NCBI GenBank assembly: GCA_023382265.1
Contig: JAMCPX010000034.1
Span: forward strand, 1-55,721
DNA from: Deltaproteobacteria bacterium
GTDB lineage: Bacteria > JAMCPX01
DNA: 55,721 bases
Direction: 5' to 3'
Shown: in pieces, positions 46,747-55,036 of the stretch
How the letters are laid out: every line of letters starts with the position of its first letter
How positions within the stretch are numbered: position 1 is the first letter of the stretch
The notes under the pieces: model-generated
The model's input: the letters and a program-made list of their open reading frames with translations, nothing else
Told to the model about the DNA's origin: nothing
Databases searched by the model: none
Program-made: the position numbers and the translations under genes

Positions 46747-47771
46747 TACATGCCTCCTTTAAATGCTTGTGAGTTGTATAAAATATTTTTCCACGGTATA
46801 AGGTTGGGAAGATTAACCGTAAGTGTATATTCTCTGGTTACTGTTGTTGCCGTAGCAGAGACACCCATAAATTGATTGGTCTGTGCCGTTAGTCCCAATA
46901 ATATTGCTATTATATTTGCAGGGTTTATGGTTGTCGGGTCGGTTACATATTGTGTTGGATCAGGCCAGGGATATGGCGGGGTAATTAGTGGATTGCTGTA
47001 CTGAAACGAGACCTGCAAATTAGAAATACCCTGTGCAAGCGGAATCGTAGTAAAGCCGTTAATCTGCATCATCAGTGCCGGATTGGAAGGATCGGTATTG
47101 TCGATATATACCTTATATATATTTACAGGCATTATAGTGCCTGTTGAGAGACTTGCCTGATTAGTAGTGGTTGCAGTTATTTCATTATAAAATGAGGGTG
47201 TCGAACTAAAGTTCATATTTACTGTTACTTGAGACCCTGTAGTTGAAGTTACCGGAGTGCCCTGAACCGTAAGAATAGCATGATATGTGTTTTGTTGATC
47301 AAGTAAAAACACGGCAGATCCCTTTGAAAGTGTAAATGGCGGCACATTGGGTACGGAAACATACGTAAACGTTAATGATTTTGTGTTTAGATTAATATTC
47401 TTTACCCAACCTAATTGAGATGGATCCCTTTCTGCAAATATAAGCTCTGCACTGCCGTTAGGACCACATGCCTGACACGAGTCATTAAAATCAAATGCAG
47501 CCTGCCCCGCCGTCGTATTGGGTAAAACGGGTGTAGCTGATGTAATGCCTAAACCTGCCTGTGCTAATAACTGGCTAAGCGTATCAAGTGTTGTACGCGC
47601 GTTCTGCTGCATCTGCTGAATCTCTCTTGTTGATTGATAAGCCCTGCTCTGTATAATGAATGTGCCTATGAGTGCTATTGCCATGATGGATGCAATAACA
47701 ATTGCAACCATCATCTCTACAAGAGTAAACCCGACTTGCGCTGCCCATTTATTTTCCCTGGATCTGTTCAT
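46746..47771 (-). CDS. pilW: PilW-like minor pilin
   Basis: The 341-residue prepilin has a type III signal (VGFTLVEMMVAIVIASIMAI, cleavage after G near residue 14) and a large beta-rich C-terminal domain. PilW helps prime pilus assembly with PilV, PilX, FimT and PilY1. It starts 16 bases after pilV's stop. Confidence 0.85.
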   Translation of the reverse strand: MNRSRENKWAAQVGFTLVEMMVAIVIASIMAIALIGTFIIQSRAYQSTREIQQMQQNARTTLDTLSQLLAQAGLGITSATPVLPNTTAGQAAFDFNDSCQACGPNGSAELIFAERDPSQLGWVKNINLNTKSLTFTYVSVPNVPPFTLSKGSAVFLLDQQNTYHAILTVQGTPVTSTTGSQVTVNMNFSSTPSFYNEITATTTNQASLSTGTIMPVNIYKVYIDNTDPSNPALMMQINGFTTIPLAQGISNLQVSFQYSNPLITPPYPWPDPTQYVTDPTTINPANIIAILLGLTAQTNQFMGVSATATTVTREYTLTVNLPNLIPWKNILYNSQAFKGGM

Positions 47772-47787
47772 AAGAGTCCTCCATATC

Positions 47788-48255
47788 CTATAAAGGCAGT
47801 TTACTCGTGTACATTGTGACCGACCTATTCAATACCCCGTCCGTCCATGACACTGTTAATGTTATGCCATAAACATTGTTACTGACTAAACCGCTGCCGA
47901 GTGTTTGAGGTGTAACGGTCCATGATATACTATAACTATTCCCGCAAAGACCAATGGGACTTACATTACAGCTGGTTGGACATTGAAGGCATCCTTCACC
48001 GCTTGCGGGATGGGAGCCTTCGCTAAATTCGCCGGGGTTAGATGCGTTATATGGGGTTGCCTGTATTTCATTTATCATGCTGTTCGCAAGTTCAACCGCC
48101 TCTGTTGTTCTCTCACCAAGATAGGCGCCTTTGATGGCAAACACCTGTAAAGCCATCAAACCAAGTATACCGATGACAAATATTACTATTGATACAAGCA
48201 CTTCAAGCAATGTAAAGCCTGATTCTTTATTTTCAGCCTTTATTCCCATATTCAT
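47788..48255 (-). CDS. pilV: PilV-like minor pilin
   Basis: The 155-residue prepilin carries the signal GFTLLEVLVSIVIFVIGI and four cysteines in the globular part (GCLQCPTSC). It overlaps fimT by 4 bases (ATGA). Confidence 0.85.
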   Translation of the reverse strand: MNMGIKAENKESGFTLLEVLVSIVIFVIGILGLMALQVFAIKGAYLGERTTEAVELANSMINEIQATPYNASNPGEFSEGSHPASGEGCLQCPTSCNVSPIGLCGNSYSISWTVTPQTLGSGLVSNNVYGITLTVSWTDGVLNRSVTMYTSKLPL

Positions 48256-48878
48256 TCTCCAAATTTAACAACAGCACCTGTCATGCTGACAAAGCCTATG
48301 ATAATCTGTCTTGATGAATTATTATTTATGAGATCACTATCGGGGATAAGTACTATTGCACCGCCAATGCCGTTAGAAGAGGCCGGATCAGGACTAAACA
48401 TGTTTATAGCCTTACCAGATGCATTAAATTCTATTGCCCCGATGTTACCCTTACAGAATAATGCACACGCAGTTGTAGTTGCTGTTGGGAAGATTGCAGA
48501 ATAGGCTTGAGGCACCGGATTTGCTACCTGCACATAACCGAACTGGATTGTCGGGGGCAGTGTATACGTCCGGCCCAGATCTCCCGACTGCACGCATGAC
48601 CCGCTTGTAACATCGCTCAAATTAGTGCAGTCCCTGTTAGCGTCATTGATCACATAATAGCTGTTATTTGAAAGATTAAAAACTACAATCTGATTTGAAT
48701 TGGTGTTTATTGCTGTTAAACGCGCGGCTGCCAATGTGTTCATAATATTGTCCGCAGAACTTTTCAATTGAAAGCCTGTATACCAATTTCTTATGCCTGG
48801 GCTTGCTATAATAAGCATAATACCTATTATAACAATAACAACCATTAACTCAATCAGTGTAAACCCTCTATCTTTCAT
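48252..48878 (-). CDS. fimT: FimT/GspH-like minor pilin
   Basis: The 208-residue prepilin has the signal GFTLIELMVVIVIIGIMLI and a GspH/FimT domain with the helix AARLTAINTNSNQIV. It is the first gene of the operon, with GGGAGG just before the ATG and a sigma-54 promoter immediately upstream. Confidence 0.87.
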   Translation of the reverse strand: MKDRGFTLIELMVVIVIIGIMLIIASPGIRNWYTGFQLKSSADNIMNTLAAARLTAINTNSNQIVVFNLSNNSYYVINDANRDCTNLSDVTSGSCVQSGDLGRTYTLPPTIQFGYVQVANPVPQAYSAIFPTATTTACALFCKGNIGAIEFNASGKAINMFSPDPASSNGIGGAIVLIPDSDLINNNSSRQIIIGFVSMTGAVVKFGE

Positions 48879-48897
48879 AAAAGCCTCCCTTAAATAT

Positions 48898-48914
48898 ATG
48901 CAAGGCGTATGCCA
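48898..48914 (-). promoter_or_regulatory. sigma-54 promoter of the minor-pilin operon
   Basis: The minus strand reads TGGCATACGCCTTGCAT, matching the -24/-12 consensus TGGCAY-R-N4-TTGCW at every defined position. Transcription would start near 48888, only about 10 bases before the fimT ATG, with the GGAGG site at the very 5' end of the mRNA. Type IV pilin genes are commonly sigma-54-dependent through PilR-type activators. Confidence 0.75.
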
Positions 48915-49011
48915 GAATAAATGTTATATATCTTAATATGTTACTGAAATAACATATAAATGGATGTATGTAAAGATGTATAGACAATGCAAAAAATGCA
49001 TGTTTTTTTTA

Positions 49012-49269
49012 TTAGCCCAGAAAATCTCTAACCATTGGGGATATGAACATATGCGAAAGGTCATAAGCATTTAATACGGATTTTAATAGTATGAGCTTTG
49101 AATCTATATCCATATCTATCTCAAGAAGGAGACACCTTTTACCTTTGTAAGTGCACAATCCGCTGCTTGCATCAACAAGATGCTCATACCTCAATTCTAT
49201 ATCAAGCCTTGCAATAAGCTGTTCAAGCTCTTGCAAGAGATAAACCTTTTCTTGTAAATTCATAGTCAT
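49012..49269 (-). CDS. small conserved hypothetical protein
   Basis: The 85-residue soluble protein begins with a helix (LQEKVYLLQELEQLIARLDI) and continues with SGLCTYKGKRCLLLEIDMD and a C-terminal YDLSHMFISPMVRDFL. I recall similar proteins in deltaproteobacteria without known function. It diverges from the malic enzyme gene and lies upstream of the minor-pilin operon on the same strand, separated by the sigma-54 promoter. Confidence 0.65.
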   Translation of the reverse strand: MTMNLQEKVYLLQELEQLIARLDIELRYEHLVDASSGLCTYKGKRCLLLEIDMDIDSKLILLKSVLNAYDLSHMFISPMVRDFLG

Positions 49270-49317
49270 ACTTAATAAGTTGTGTTACATATCAGCCAAA
49301 AAACAAAGGAGACTTAC

Positions 49318-50742
49318 ATGTCAGGAATTCCTTCAGTAAGTTATAGCATAACAGTAAGGCTTGAGATACATAATGTGCCGGGCATGCTTGGAAGGGTGAC
49401 AACGGTCATCGGCAAGGCAGGAGGGGATATAGGAGCGGTTGACCTTGTAGGTTTTACAAAAGACAAAATCGTCAGAGATATAACTGTAAAGGCAAAGGAT
49501 GAAGAACATTCTCACGAAATCATAACGGCATTGAAAAAGTTAAAAGGTGTTGATGTTGTAAGTGTCTCTGACAGGGTATTTTTGTATCATCTTGGAGGAA
49601 AGATCAGTGTAGTTGCCAAGAATCCTGTAAAAACAAGAGATGATCTTTCTCTTGCTTATACCCCCGGAGTTGCAAGGATTGTAAGGGCCATAGAGGAGGA
49701 CAAGAGTAAATCTTTTACACTTACTATAAGGAAGAATACGGTCGCAGTTGTGTCCGACGGCACTGCTGTTTTAGGGCTTGGAGATGTTGGACCGGAGGCA
49801 GCACTGCCTGTTATGGAAGGCAAGGCACTGCTGTTTAAAGAATTCGCAAATGTCGATGCGTTCCCTATTGTGCTCAATACAAAGGATCCAGAAGAAATCA
49901 TAGCAGCAGTTAAGCACATATCCAGCGGGTTCGGCGGAATAAACCTTGAGGACATCTCAGCACCGAGATGCTTTTACATTGAAGATGAGTTAAAAAAATC
50001 ACTTGATATACCTGTTTTTCATGATGATCAGCATGGTACTGCAATAGTGGTGCTTGCAGCATTGACCAACGCTTTAAAGGTTGTGAAGAAGCATTTTGAA
50101 GATATAAAGGTTGTTATGTCGGGTGCGGGTGCAGCGGGCATGTCTATCGCAAAGCTGCTAATCATGAAGCATGTAAAGGATCTCATTGTGTGTGATAAGG
50201 ATGGACTGATCTGCAGAGGAAGAACAAAGTCTATGAACCCATACCTTGAGTGGCTTGCACATTATTCAAATAAGCAAAACCTCAGTACGAATTTTTCGGA
50301 TGCATTTAATGATGCAGATGTGTTCATAGGTGTTTCAACATCAAATATCGTAAAGCCTTCCGACCTTAAACGAATGGCAAAATCACCGATAGTCTTTGCA
50401 ATGGCAAATCCGGATCCCGAGATTGAGCCGGAGATTGCAAAAAAGCATGCACGGATTGTAGCAACAGGCAGATCGGATTACCCGAATCAGATAAACAATG
50501 TTTTGTGTTTTCCGGGTATGTTTAGAGGTTTACTGGATGCAAGGGCAAGAACCGTTAACGGTCAGATGAAATTGGCAGCAGCCAATGCAATCGCATCTCT
50601 AATAAAACCTGCGGAACTGAGTGAGGATTATATTGTGCCGAGCGTGTTTGATAAAAGTGTTGTAAAAGCCGTTGCAGATGCCGTCAGTGCAGCAGCTTAT
50701 AAAACAGAAGTAGCAAGAAAAAAGCATAAAACCTTTTTATAG
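49318..50742 (+). CDS. ACT-domain malic enzyme
   Basis: The enzyme decarboxylates malate to pyruvate with NAD(P). The 474-residue protein has an N-terminal ACT domain (about 8-80), absent from most malic enzymes and suggesting allosteric control by a small ligand. The catalytic part follows with YTPGVARI, FHDDQHGTAIV and the nucleotide site GAGAAGMSIAKLL. I start at 49318 because AAAGGAG is 8 bases upstream; an in-frame ATG at 49282 lacks a site. Confidence 0.9.
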   Translation: MSGIPSVSYSITVRLEIHNVPGMLGRVTTVIGKAGGDIGAVDLVGFTKDKIVRDITVKAKDEEHSHEIITALKKLKGVDVVSVSDRVFLYHLGGKISVVAKNPVKTRDDLSLAYTPGVARIVRAIEEDKSKSFTLTIRKNTVAVVSDGTAVLGLGDVGPEAALPVMEGKALLFKEFANVDAFPIVLNTKDPEEIIAAVKHISSGFGGINLEDISAPRCFYIEDELKKSLDIPVFHDDQHGTAIVVLAALTNALKVVKKHFEDIKVVMSGAGAAGMSIAKLLIMKHVKDLIVCDKDGLICRGRTKSMNPYLEWLAHYSNKQNLSTNFSDAFNDADVFIGVSTSNIVKPSDLKRMAKSPIVFAMANPDPEIEPEIAKKHARIVATGRSDYPNQINNVLCFPGMFRGLLDARARTVNGQMKLAAANAIASLIKPAELSEDYIVPSVFDKSVVKAVADAVSAAAYKTEVARKKHKTFL

Positions 50743-50853
50743 GCTGACCCGAAAAATGCAATAGAAAAACCTCTGAAGCAGGAGAGATACAGAGCCATTC
50801 ACTGTGTACAGGATTAAACGTCCTACAAGGATAAAACCGGGTGTAGGCAGGTA

Positions 50854-51000
50854 TTAATGACCACTTGATGCTGTTCCGTTAGTACGATATATATAGGCAG
50901 AAACCTTTTTGCTTATGGCAGTATAATATGTACCCACTACATAATGTATCAACTCGTATATCACACCAATTACTATAAATGTAAACTTCAAAAGCCACAT
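50854..51000 (-). CDS. 48-residue membrane miniprotein
   Basis: A minus-strand frame starts at ATG 50998-51000 with a GGAGG site 8 bases upstream. The product MWLLKFTFIVIGVIYELIHY is one membrane helix followed by a short polar tail, with no close family known to me. The strong ribosome site and position next to the Tad locus make it more than chance. Confidence 0.5.
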   Translation of the reverse strand: MWLLKFTFIVIGVIYELIHYVVGTYYTAISKKVSAYIYRTNGTASSGH

Positions 51001-51158
51001 AATTTTAGCCTCCGTTTATATAATAAGCAAATTTTATGCCAGTAAAAAAGTCCTGTGATTTCAAGTTATTACATTTATTGATTGTGATTCAGCAGTTATA
51101 CAATGTTACAAAAATATCACACAGTATAAAAAAGTGTACAACGGATCAATACTTTTAC

Positions 51159-51187
51159 TTGACACAAAAAAAACTTAAGCTTATCTA
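51159..51187 (+). promoter_or_regulatory. sigma-70-type promoter of the Tad locus
   Basis: TTGACA (51159-51164), a 17-base spacer and TATCTA (51182-51187) stand 31 bases before the Flp pilin ATG. An A-rich spacer may add strength. It is the best promoter for the cluster that follows. Confidence 0.65.
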
Positions 51188-51218
51188 AACGCATAAAATG
51201 CGTATAAGGAGAAATAAT

Positions 51219-51431
51219 ATGAACATCGACCTGCTTTCGGAACCATACACTAACAAAAAAGAAAAGGGACAGGGCATGACAGAGTACATCCTGATCGTAA
51301 TGCTGATTGCAATAGGCCTGATTACCGTGTTTATGGTTTTCAGGAATAAACTGGGTTCAGGCGTTGATACTGCCGCGAAACAAATAGATACGATCAGCAA
51401 GGACAAAGGTTACAGTCCGAGTACCCAATAA
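51219..51431 (+). CDS. Flp-family type IVb pilin
   Basis: Flp is the subunit of Tad pili. The 70-residue prepilin has the class-specific site KGQGMTEYILIVMLIAIGLI, cut after the glycine by a TadV-type peptidase. I start at 51219, where AAGGAGA lies 6 bases upstream; the in-frame ATG at 51198 would add seven basic residues and has no site. Confidence 0.88.
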   Translation: MNIDLLSEPYTNKKEKGQGMTEYILIVMLIAIGLITVFMVFRNKLGSGVDTAAKQIDTISKDKGYSPSTQ

Positions 51432-51451
51432 CAAGAATGAAGGCAGTTATT

Positions 51452-52222
51452 ATGAAAGACGATCATGGACAGTCCATGCTTGAGTTTATAATTTCCTTTC
51501 CACTTGTTCTGATTATTGTGCTTGCAGTTATACAGCTTTCTCTGCTTGCACAAACAAGGCTTTTTTTGGAGTACGCTGCGTTTAATTCCGCGAGGGCAGC
51601 GATTGTCCAGCCTGATAATATGGAAGCTGTTACAGATGCGGCAAGGCTGTCAATGACGCCTATTTCACCTGCACTTGATAAAGTTATCGGACTTGGAGTG
51701 CTAACCGATACAATTAACAGCGTTAGCAATGCCATAGCAGGTATCAGTTCATTACCTTTTAGGTATGCTTATGCATGGCAGTTTACAAATACAAAGTTCG
51801 CCGCAAACACCCTACAGAATGATGATGATATTACTGTTCATGTTGATTATCTTGCATACCTTTACATCCCTTTAGTTAACAGGCTAATGGGTCAGAAAGG
51901 CTCTGCCCTATTAAAGATATTATCAGATTATTCAAATAATACCGATAATGGATGGTTAAGTACAATAGCCTCTGTAATCGGCAATGACTATTTCTACCCT
52001 TTATCAACAGAGATGACCTTGTCGATTGAACGAACCGATGGGTCAGAAGCTGCTGATCCGTCAAAATGTACATACTCATATACAGACAACAAAGGTCTAA
52101 AACATAACTATACATATGATGAGGTTTACAAATCAGGGACATACAAGAACGGCAGGCCACAATATCATACCGACAAAAGCAGGACAGGCATAAGCAGGAT
52201 CGTTAAACAGGAGTGCCCATGA
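51452..52222 (+). CDS. TadE-like pseudopilin
   Basis: The 256-residue protein has the TadE-type N-terminus HGQSMLEFIISFPLVLIIVL followed by a long exported domain. The ATG at 51452 is chosen because GAAGG lies about 8 bases upstream; an ATG at 51437 is the alternative. The stop overlaps the next start as ATGA. TadE/F-type pseudopilins are needed for Tad pilus assembly. Confidence 0.78.
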   Translation: MKDDHGQSMLEFIISFPLVLIIVLAVIQLSLLAQTRLFLEYAAFNSARAAIVQPDNMEAVTDAARLSMTPISPALDKVIGLGVLTDTINSVSNAIAGISSLPFRYAYAWQFTNTKFAANTLQNDDDITVHVDYLAYLYIPLVNRLMGQKGSALLKILSDYSNNTDNGWLSTIASVIGNDYFYPLSTEMTLSIERTDGSEAADPSKCTYSYTDNKGLKHNYTYDEVYKSGTYKNGRPQYHTDKSRTGISRIVKQECP

Positions 52223-53658
52223 GTATAGCAAGATTAAGATACGATGAGCATGGCCAGGCAATGGTATTTGTTGTTATAACATTGATTACGTTAATCATAT
52301 TTATCTCTGCTGTTGCGAATGTCGGCAGAGAGCTATCATACAAGATAGAGCTGCAGAATACATCAGATAATGCATCTGTTGCAGGTGCAGTATGGGAGTC
52401 AAGGGGCTTGAATCTAATAGCAGGACTTAATCAGGGGATCGTATTATCGGTTGAGCTGATTATCTTAACCATAACAGCCATTGCAGTTCTAAGTGTTTGC
52501 TCTGCTACATTATGGTGGGCCGGTATTGGAGAGGCATGCGCTTCAGCATTACCACTTATGGTAAATTTTGCAAGAAAGGCAATTCCAAGACTCTGGAATA
52601 CTGCTAAAGAATTATCAAAGCTTGAAAAAAAGATCGCAGAGGTCTTCCCTTACATAGTGCCTGCAGCAGTTGAGTTAGCATCTGGTGCGGACACATACAG
52701 CCCTTTATCAATTACCTATCCTTATAGACCTTCTGGTGATGTGCCTCCGCCCCTCACACCTGAAGCAATATCATTAAATGTAGATAAAGGCACATTCTCT
52801 GATCTGATCAAGGCAATTATGAGTGATATAGAGAACAAGATTGAATCCATTTCACCGCTTTTAGCAAAGGCATTTAGTAAGTTAGATAAATCTATAGATT
52901 TAAGTGCGCTTGCTCCAAACGGCTCTGTAAAGACATCGTATAATGATAATCATAGCTATGGTGACTATACAGATGCAGTTAATGCTTATAATAAAGCAAA
53001 AGAATCTCCATCTTCCTACCCTGATGTATCAACTACAAAAAAGGTAGATGCAAACTGGCATTACATAACAACAACCTTTTCAAACCCTGATCCATGTGCT
53101 GATTGCACCCAAAAGGTTGTATCAAAAACAGGCTGTACGGATATATCATGGATTAAGAACACTGCACCGGATGAAAAATTTTTAGATGATTTTGTAAGCT
53201 GCGTACCGGAGGACTGCAGCAATAATCCGCCTATACAAAAAGGTGGGGTGCTTAACATGCCGCTTAATGAGAAGGTTTTTTGTAAACTTGATATGTCCAT
53301 AGAAACAACCACTAAAAGTAAGTCACCTTCAGAGCTTCCATTCCCCATGAAACTCCATGAAAGGGCTAATGAGTTTTTATACATAGCTGTTGCTACAACT
53401 GACCTTGGTAAAAAAAGGCAGCCTGTTTTTATAAGTAATAAAGCATTACTGCCGGAGGATAAAAACCCCTGGGGATTTCTTGCTTTTTCGCAATCAAAGC
53501 CGCAGAGCAAAAGCACGGGTCCCGGAGATGTTTTACTTGAAATGGATTGGGATGCCCATCTTACAAAATTCACAGCATTACGATCTGTTTCACAGCAGTT
53601 AAAGCTAAAATCTTCTAACTTTATTAATTGGATAGATGAAAAACTTATACTTCATTAA
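52219..53658 (+). CDS. TadG-like (TadE/G-type) protein
   Basis: The 479-residue protein opens with HGQAMVFVVITLITLIIFIS, like the pilus-assembly TadG N-terminal family, and has a large exported domain with several cysteines (CADCTQKV). The ATG at 52219 has AGGAG about 6 bases upstream and overlaps the tadE stop. A possible second span lies near residue 80-100. Confidence 0.75.
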   Translation: MSIARLRYDEHGQAMVFVVITLITLIIFISAVANVGRELSYKIELQNTSDNASVAGAVWESRGLNLIAGLNQGIVLSVELIILTITAIAVLSVCSATLWWAGIGEACASALPLMVNFARKAIPRLWNTAKELSKLEKKIAEVFPYIVPAAVELASGADTYSPLSITYPYRPSGDVPPPLTPEAISLNVDKGTFSDLIKAIMSDIENKIESISPLLAKAFSKLDKSIDLSALAPNGSVKTSYNDNHSYGDYTDAVNAYNKAKESPSSYPDVSTTKKVDANWHYITTTFSNPDPCADCTQKVVSKTGCTDISWIKNTAPDEKFLDDFVSCVPEDCSNNPPIQKGGVLNMPLNEKVFCKLDMSIETTTKSKSPSELPFPMKLHERANEFLYIAVATTDLGKKRQPVFISNKALLPEDKNPWGFLAFSQSKPQSKSTGPGDVLLEMDWDAHLTKFTALRSVSQQLKLKSSNFINWIDEKLILH

Positions 53659-54172
53659 ATCGAAAACCGGTCAGGCAATGACTGAGTTCCTAATAGTATT
53701 CCCCGCACTTTTATTGAGTATCGCAATTGTTGTATTCTTTGCAAGGTGGCTCGTTTTAAAACAGCGTACGGTTACAGCCGTAAGATACGCATCATGGTAT
53801 GCCGGCAGGCATGGAGATACATTGCCAGATGAGAAGCAGATTAAAGCCTTATTTTTTGCGACAGATACAGAGATCAAGTTTACAATGCCCGATGCATCCG
53901 TTGGATTTGCCGGTAACCAGCTTGGAGACCTCGGGGATATTTTAGGTAGTATAGCCGGACTCAAAGGCACAGGCATACAAGTACGAGCAGATGATATCCC
54001 ATTTACTGGCACAAAGTCTTATGCAAGTGCTGTTAACTTTGTATTCATGGATACGTGGAATGATAGCAGTATTACAGGAAATGTATTAAAGTACGGTTTA
54101 TGGGCCATTGCGGTAGCTAAGGCATTCAAAGGCAGTAGTGTTAATATTGATCTTGAGAAACCACATCTATAA
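53636..54172 (+). CDS. second TadE-like pseudopilin
   Basis: The 178-residue protein carries the pseudopilin signal TGQAMTEFLIVFPALLLSIA followed by TAVRYASWYAGRHGD, as in TadE/F proteins. It overlaps the TadG-like gene by 23 bases. Two such proteins in one locus parallel the TadE and TadF pair. Confidence 0.78.
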   Translation: MKNLYFIKSKTGQAMTEFLIVFPALLLSIAIVVFFARWLVLKQRTVTAVRYASWYAGRHGDTLPDEKQIKALFFATDTEIKFTMPDASVGFAGNQLGDLGDILGSIAGLKGTGIQVRADDIPFTGTKSYASAVNFVFMDTWNDSSITGNVLKYGLWAIAVAKAFKGSSVNIDLEKPHL

Positions 54173-54183
54173 GGATTGAACTG

Positions 54184-54888
54184 TTGAAGCAGAATACTTT
54201 ACTCATTATATCTTTTATCGCAGCCTTCATCTTCATTATATCTGTATCTCTTAGTAAAAGCACTATTTATGATATGGTGAATTTGCCAACAAAATCTTTA
54301 AATCAAAAAATAATTCACTTTAAGATCAATGGTCAATCAGTGGATATGTTTATAGCAAAAAATAATGATAATGGTGCATTACTGAGTAAGGAAAGGGGAA
54401 GCTATCCATTACCGTTCTATAGAGATAGAAATGGAGGGCTTTGTGTACATTTTAAAGGTATTGATAAAAACCACATAAATAAAAACGGATCGCTGTTTGC
54501 ATTGATAGAACCGGTAATAGGTTTTAACAACCTTAAAAGCGGCTCAACGCAGTATGTATCTATAAGATCCGGTAACGATTTTGATCCCGTTGCATTTCTT
54601 AACGATGATCAGCCTGACAATAATATTATCCCGAGATATCCGGGCTCACAAAAGGTAAATGTAATAGAAACTAAAAATATGTCTATCGGACATTATAATG
54701 TCTTTGTAACAAACATAAATGCAATAATGCTTTTTTTTAATATGAAGTTCCGCTCAATGGGTTATAACAGGCTCAGAGCTGAAGGGAATTTTATCATGTA
54801 TCAGGGAAATAGTATGTATCTTACCGTTTATGCAAAAGAGGAGGAAGGACATGTGTCAATTGTTACATACGCCGTTAAAGAGAAATAA
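54184..54888 (+). CDS. unknown secreted protein in the Tad locus
   Basis: The 234-residue protein has an N-terminal hydrophobic anchor or signal (about 5-24) and an exported domain with PGSQKVNVIE and IGHYNVFVTN motifs and no known family. The start is TTG at 54184, with AAGGA about 8 bases upstream. The C-terminal 38 bases overlap the start of the next pilin in another frame, suggesting coupled translation. Confidence 0.6.
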   Translation: MKQNTLLIISFIAAFIFIISVSLSKSTIYDMVNLPTKSLNQKIIHFKINGQSVDMFIAKNNDNGALLSKERGSYPLPFYRDRNGGLCVHFKGIDKNHINKNGSLFALIEPVIGFNNLKSGSTQYVSIRSGNDFDPVAFLNDDQPDNNIIPRYPGSQKVNVIETKNMSIGHYNVFVTNINAIMLFFNMKFRSMGYNRLRAEGNFIMYQGNSMYLTVYAKEEEGHVSIVTYAVKEK

Positions 54889-55027
54889 AGGTCAGGCTAT
54901 GATCGAGTATCTGATTGTTACTGCAGTGCTTGTTATTTTTGCAGGTATTGCAGTGGACAAACTTGCTATTGCAATGAGCAGTTATTTTGGTTTTATCATA
55001 TCGTTTATATCGCTTCCTATACCATAA
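54851..55027 (+). CDS. second Flp-like pilin
   Basis: The 58-residue protein has the Flp-type site KGQAMIEYLIVTAVLVIFAG and a short C-terminus. I start at the ATG at 54851, with GAGGAAGG just upstream, inside the end of the preceding gene. It differs from the first Flp pilin and could be a minor subunit. Confidence 0.72.
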   Translation: MCQLLHTPLKRNKGQAMIEYLIVTAVLVIFAGIAVDKLAIAMSSYFGFIISFISLPIP

Positions 55028-55036
55028 GGGTTTACC

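Larger units (their letters stand above)
50743..51218. other. intergenic region before the Flp pilin gene
   Basis: Apart from the 48-residue minus-strand ORF and the promoter listed separately, this gap holds a 16-base segment (50747-50762) repeated exactly at 35329-35344. I see no terminator with a good stem after the malic enzyme gene. Confidence 0.35.

Noticed and set aside
53061-53573. 170-codon minus-strand ORF inside the TadG-like gene
   Set aside because: Antisense frame with serine-rich, non-family composition; the forward gene has proper overlaps and signals.
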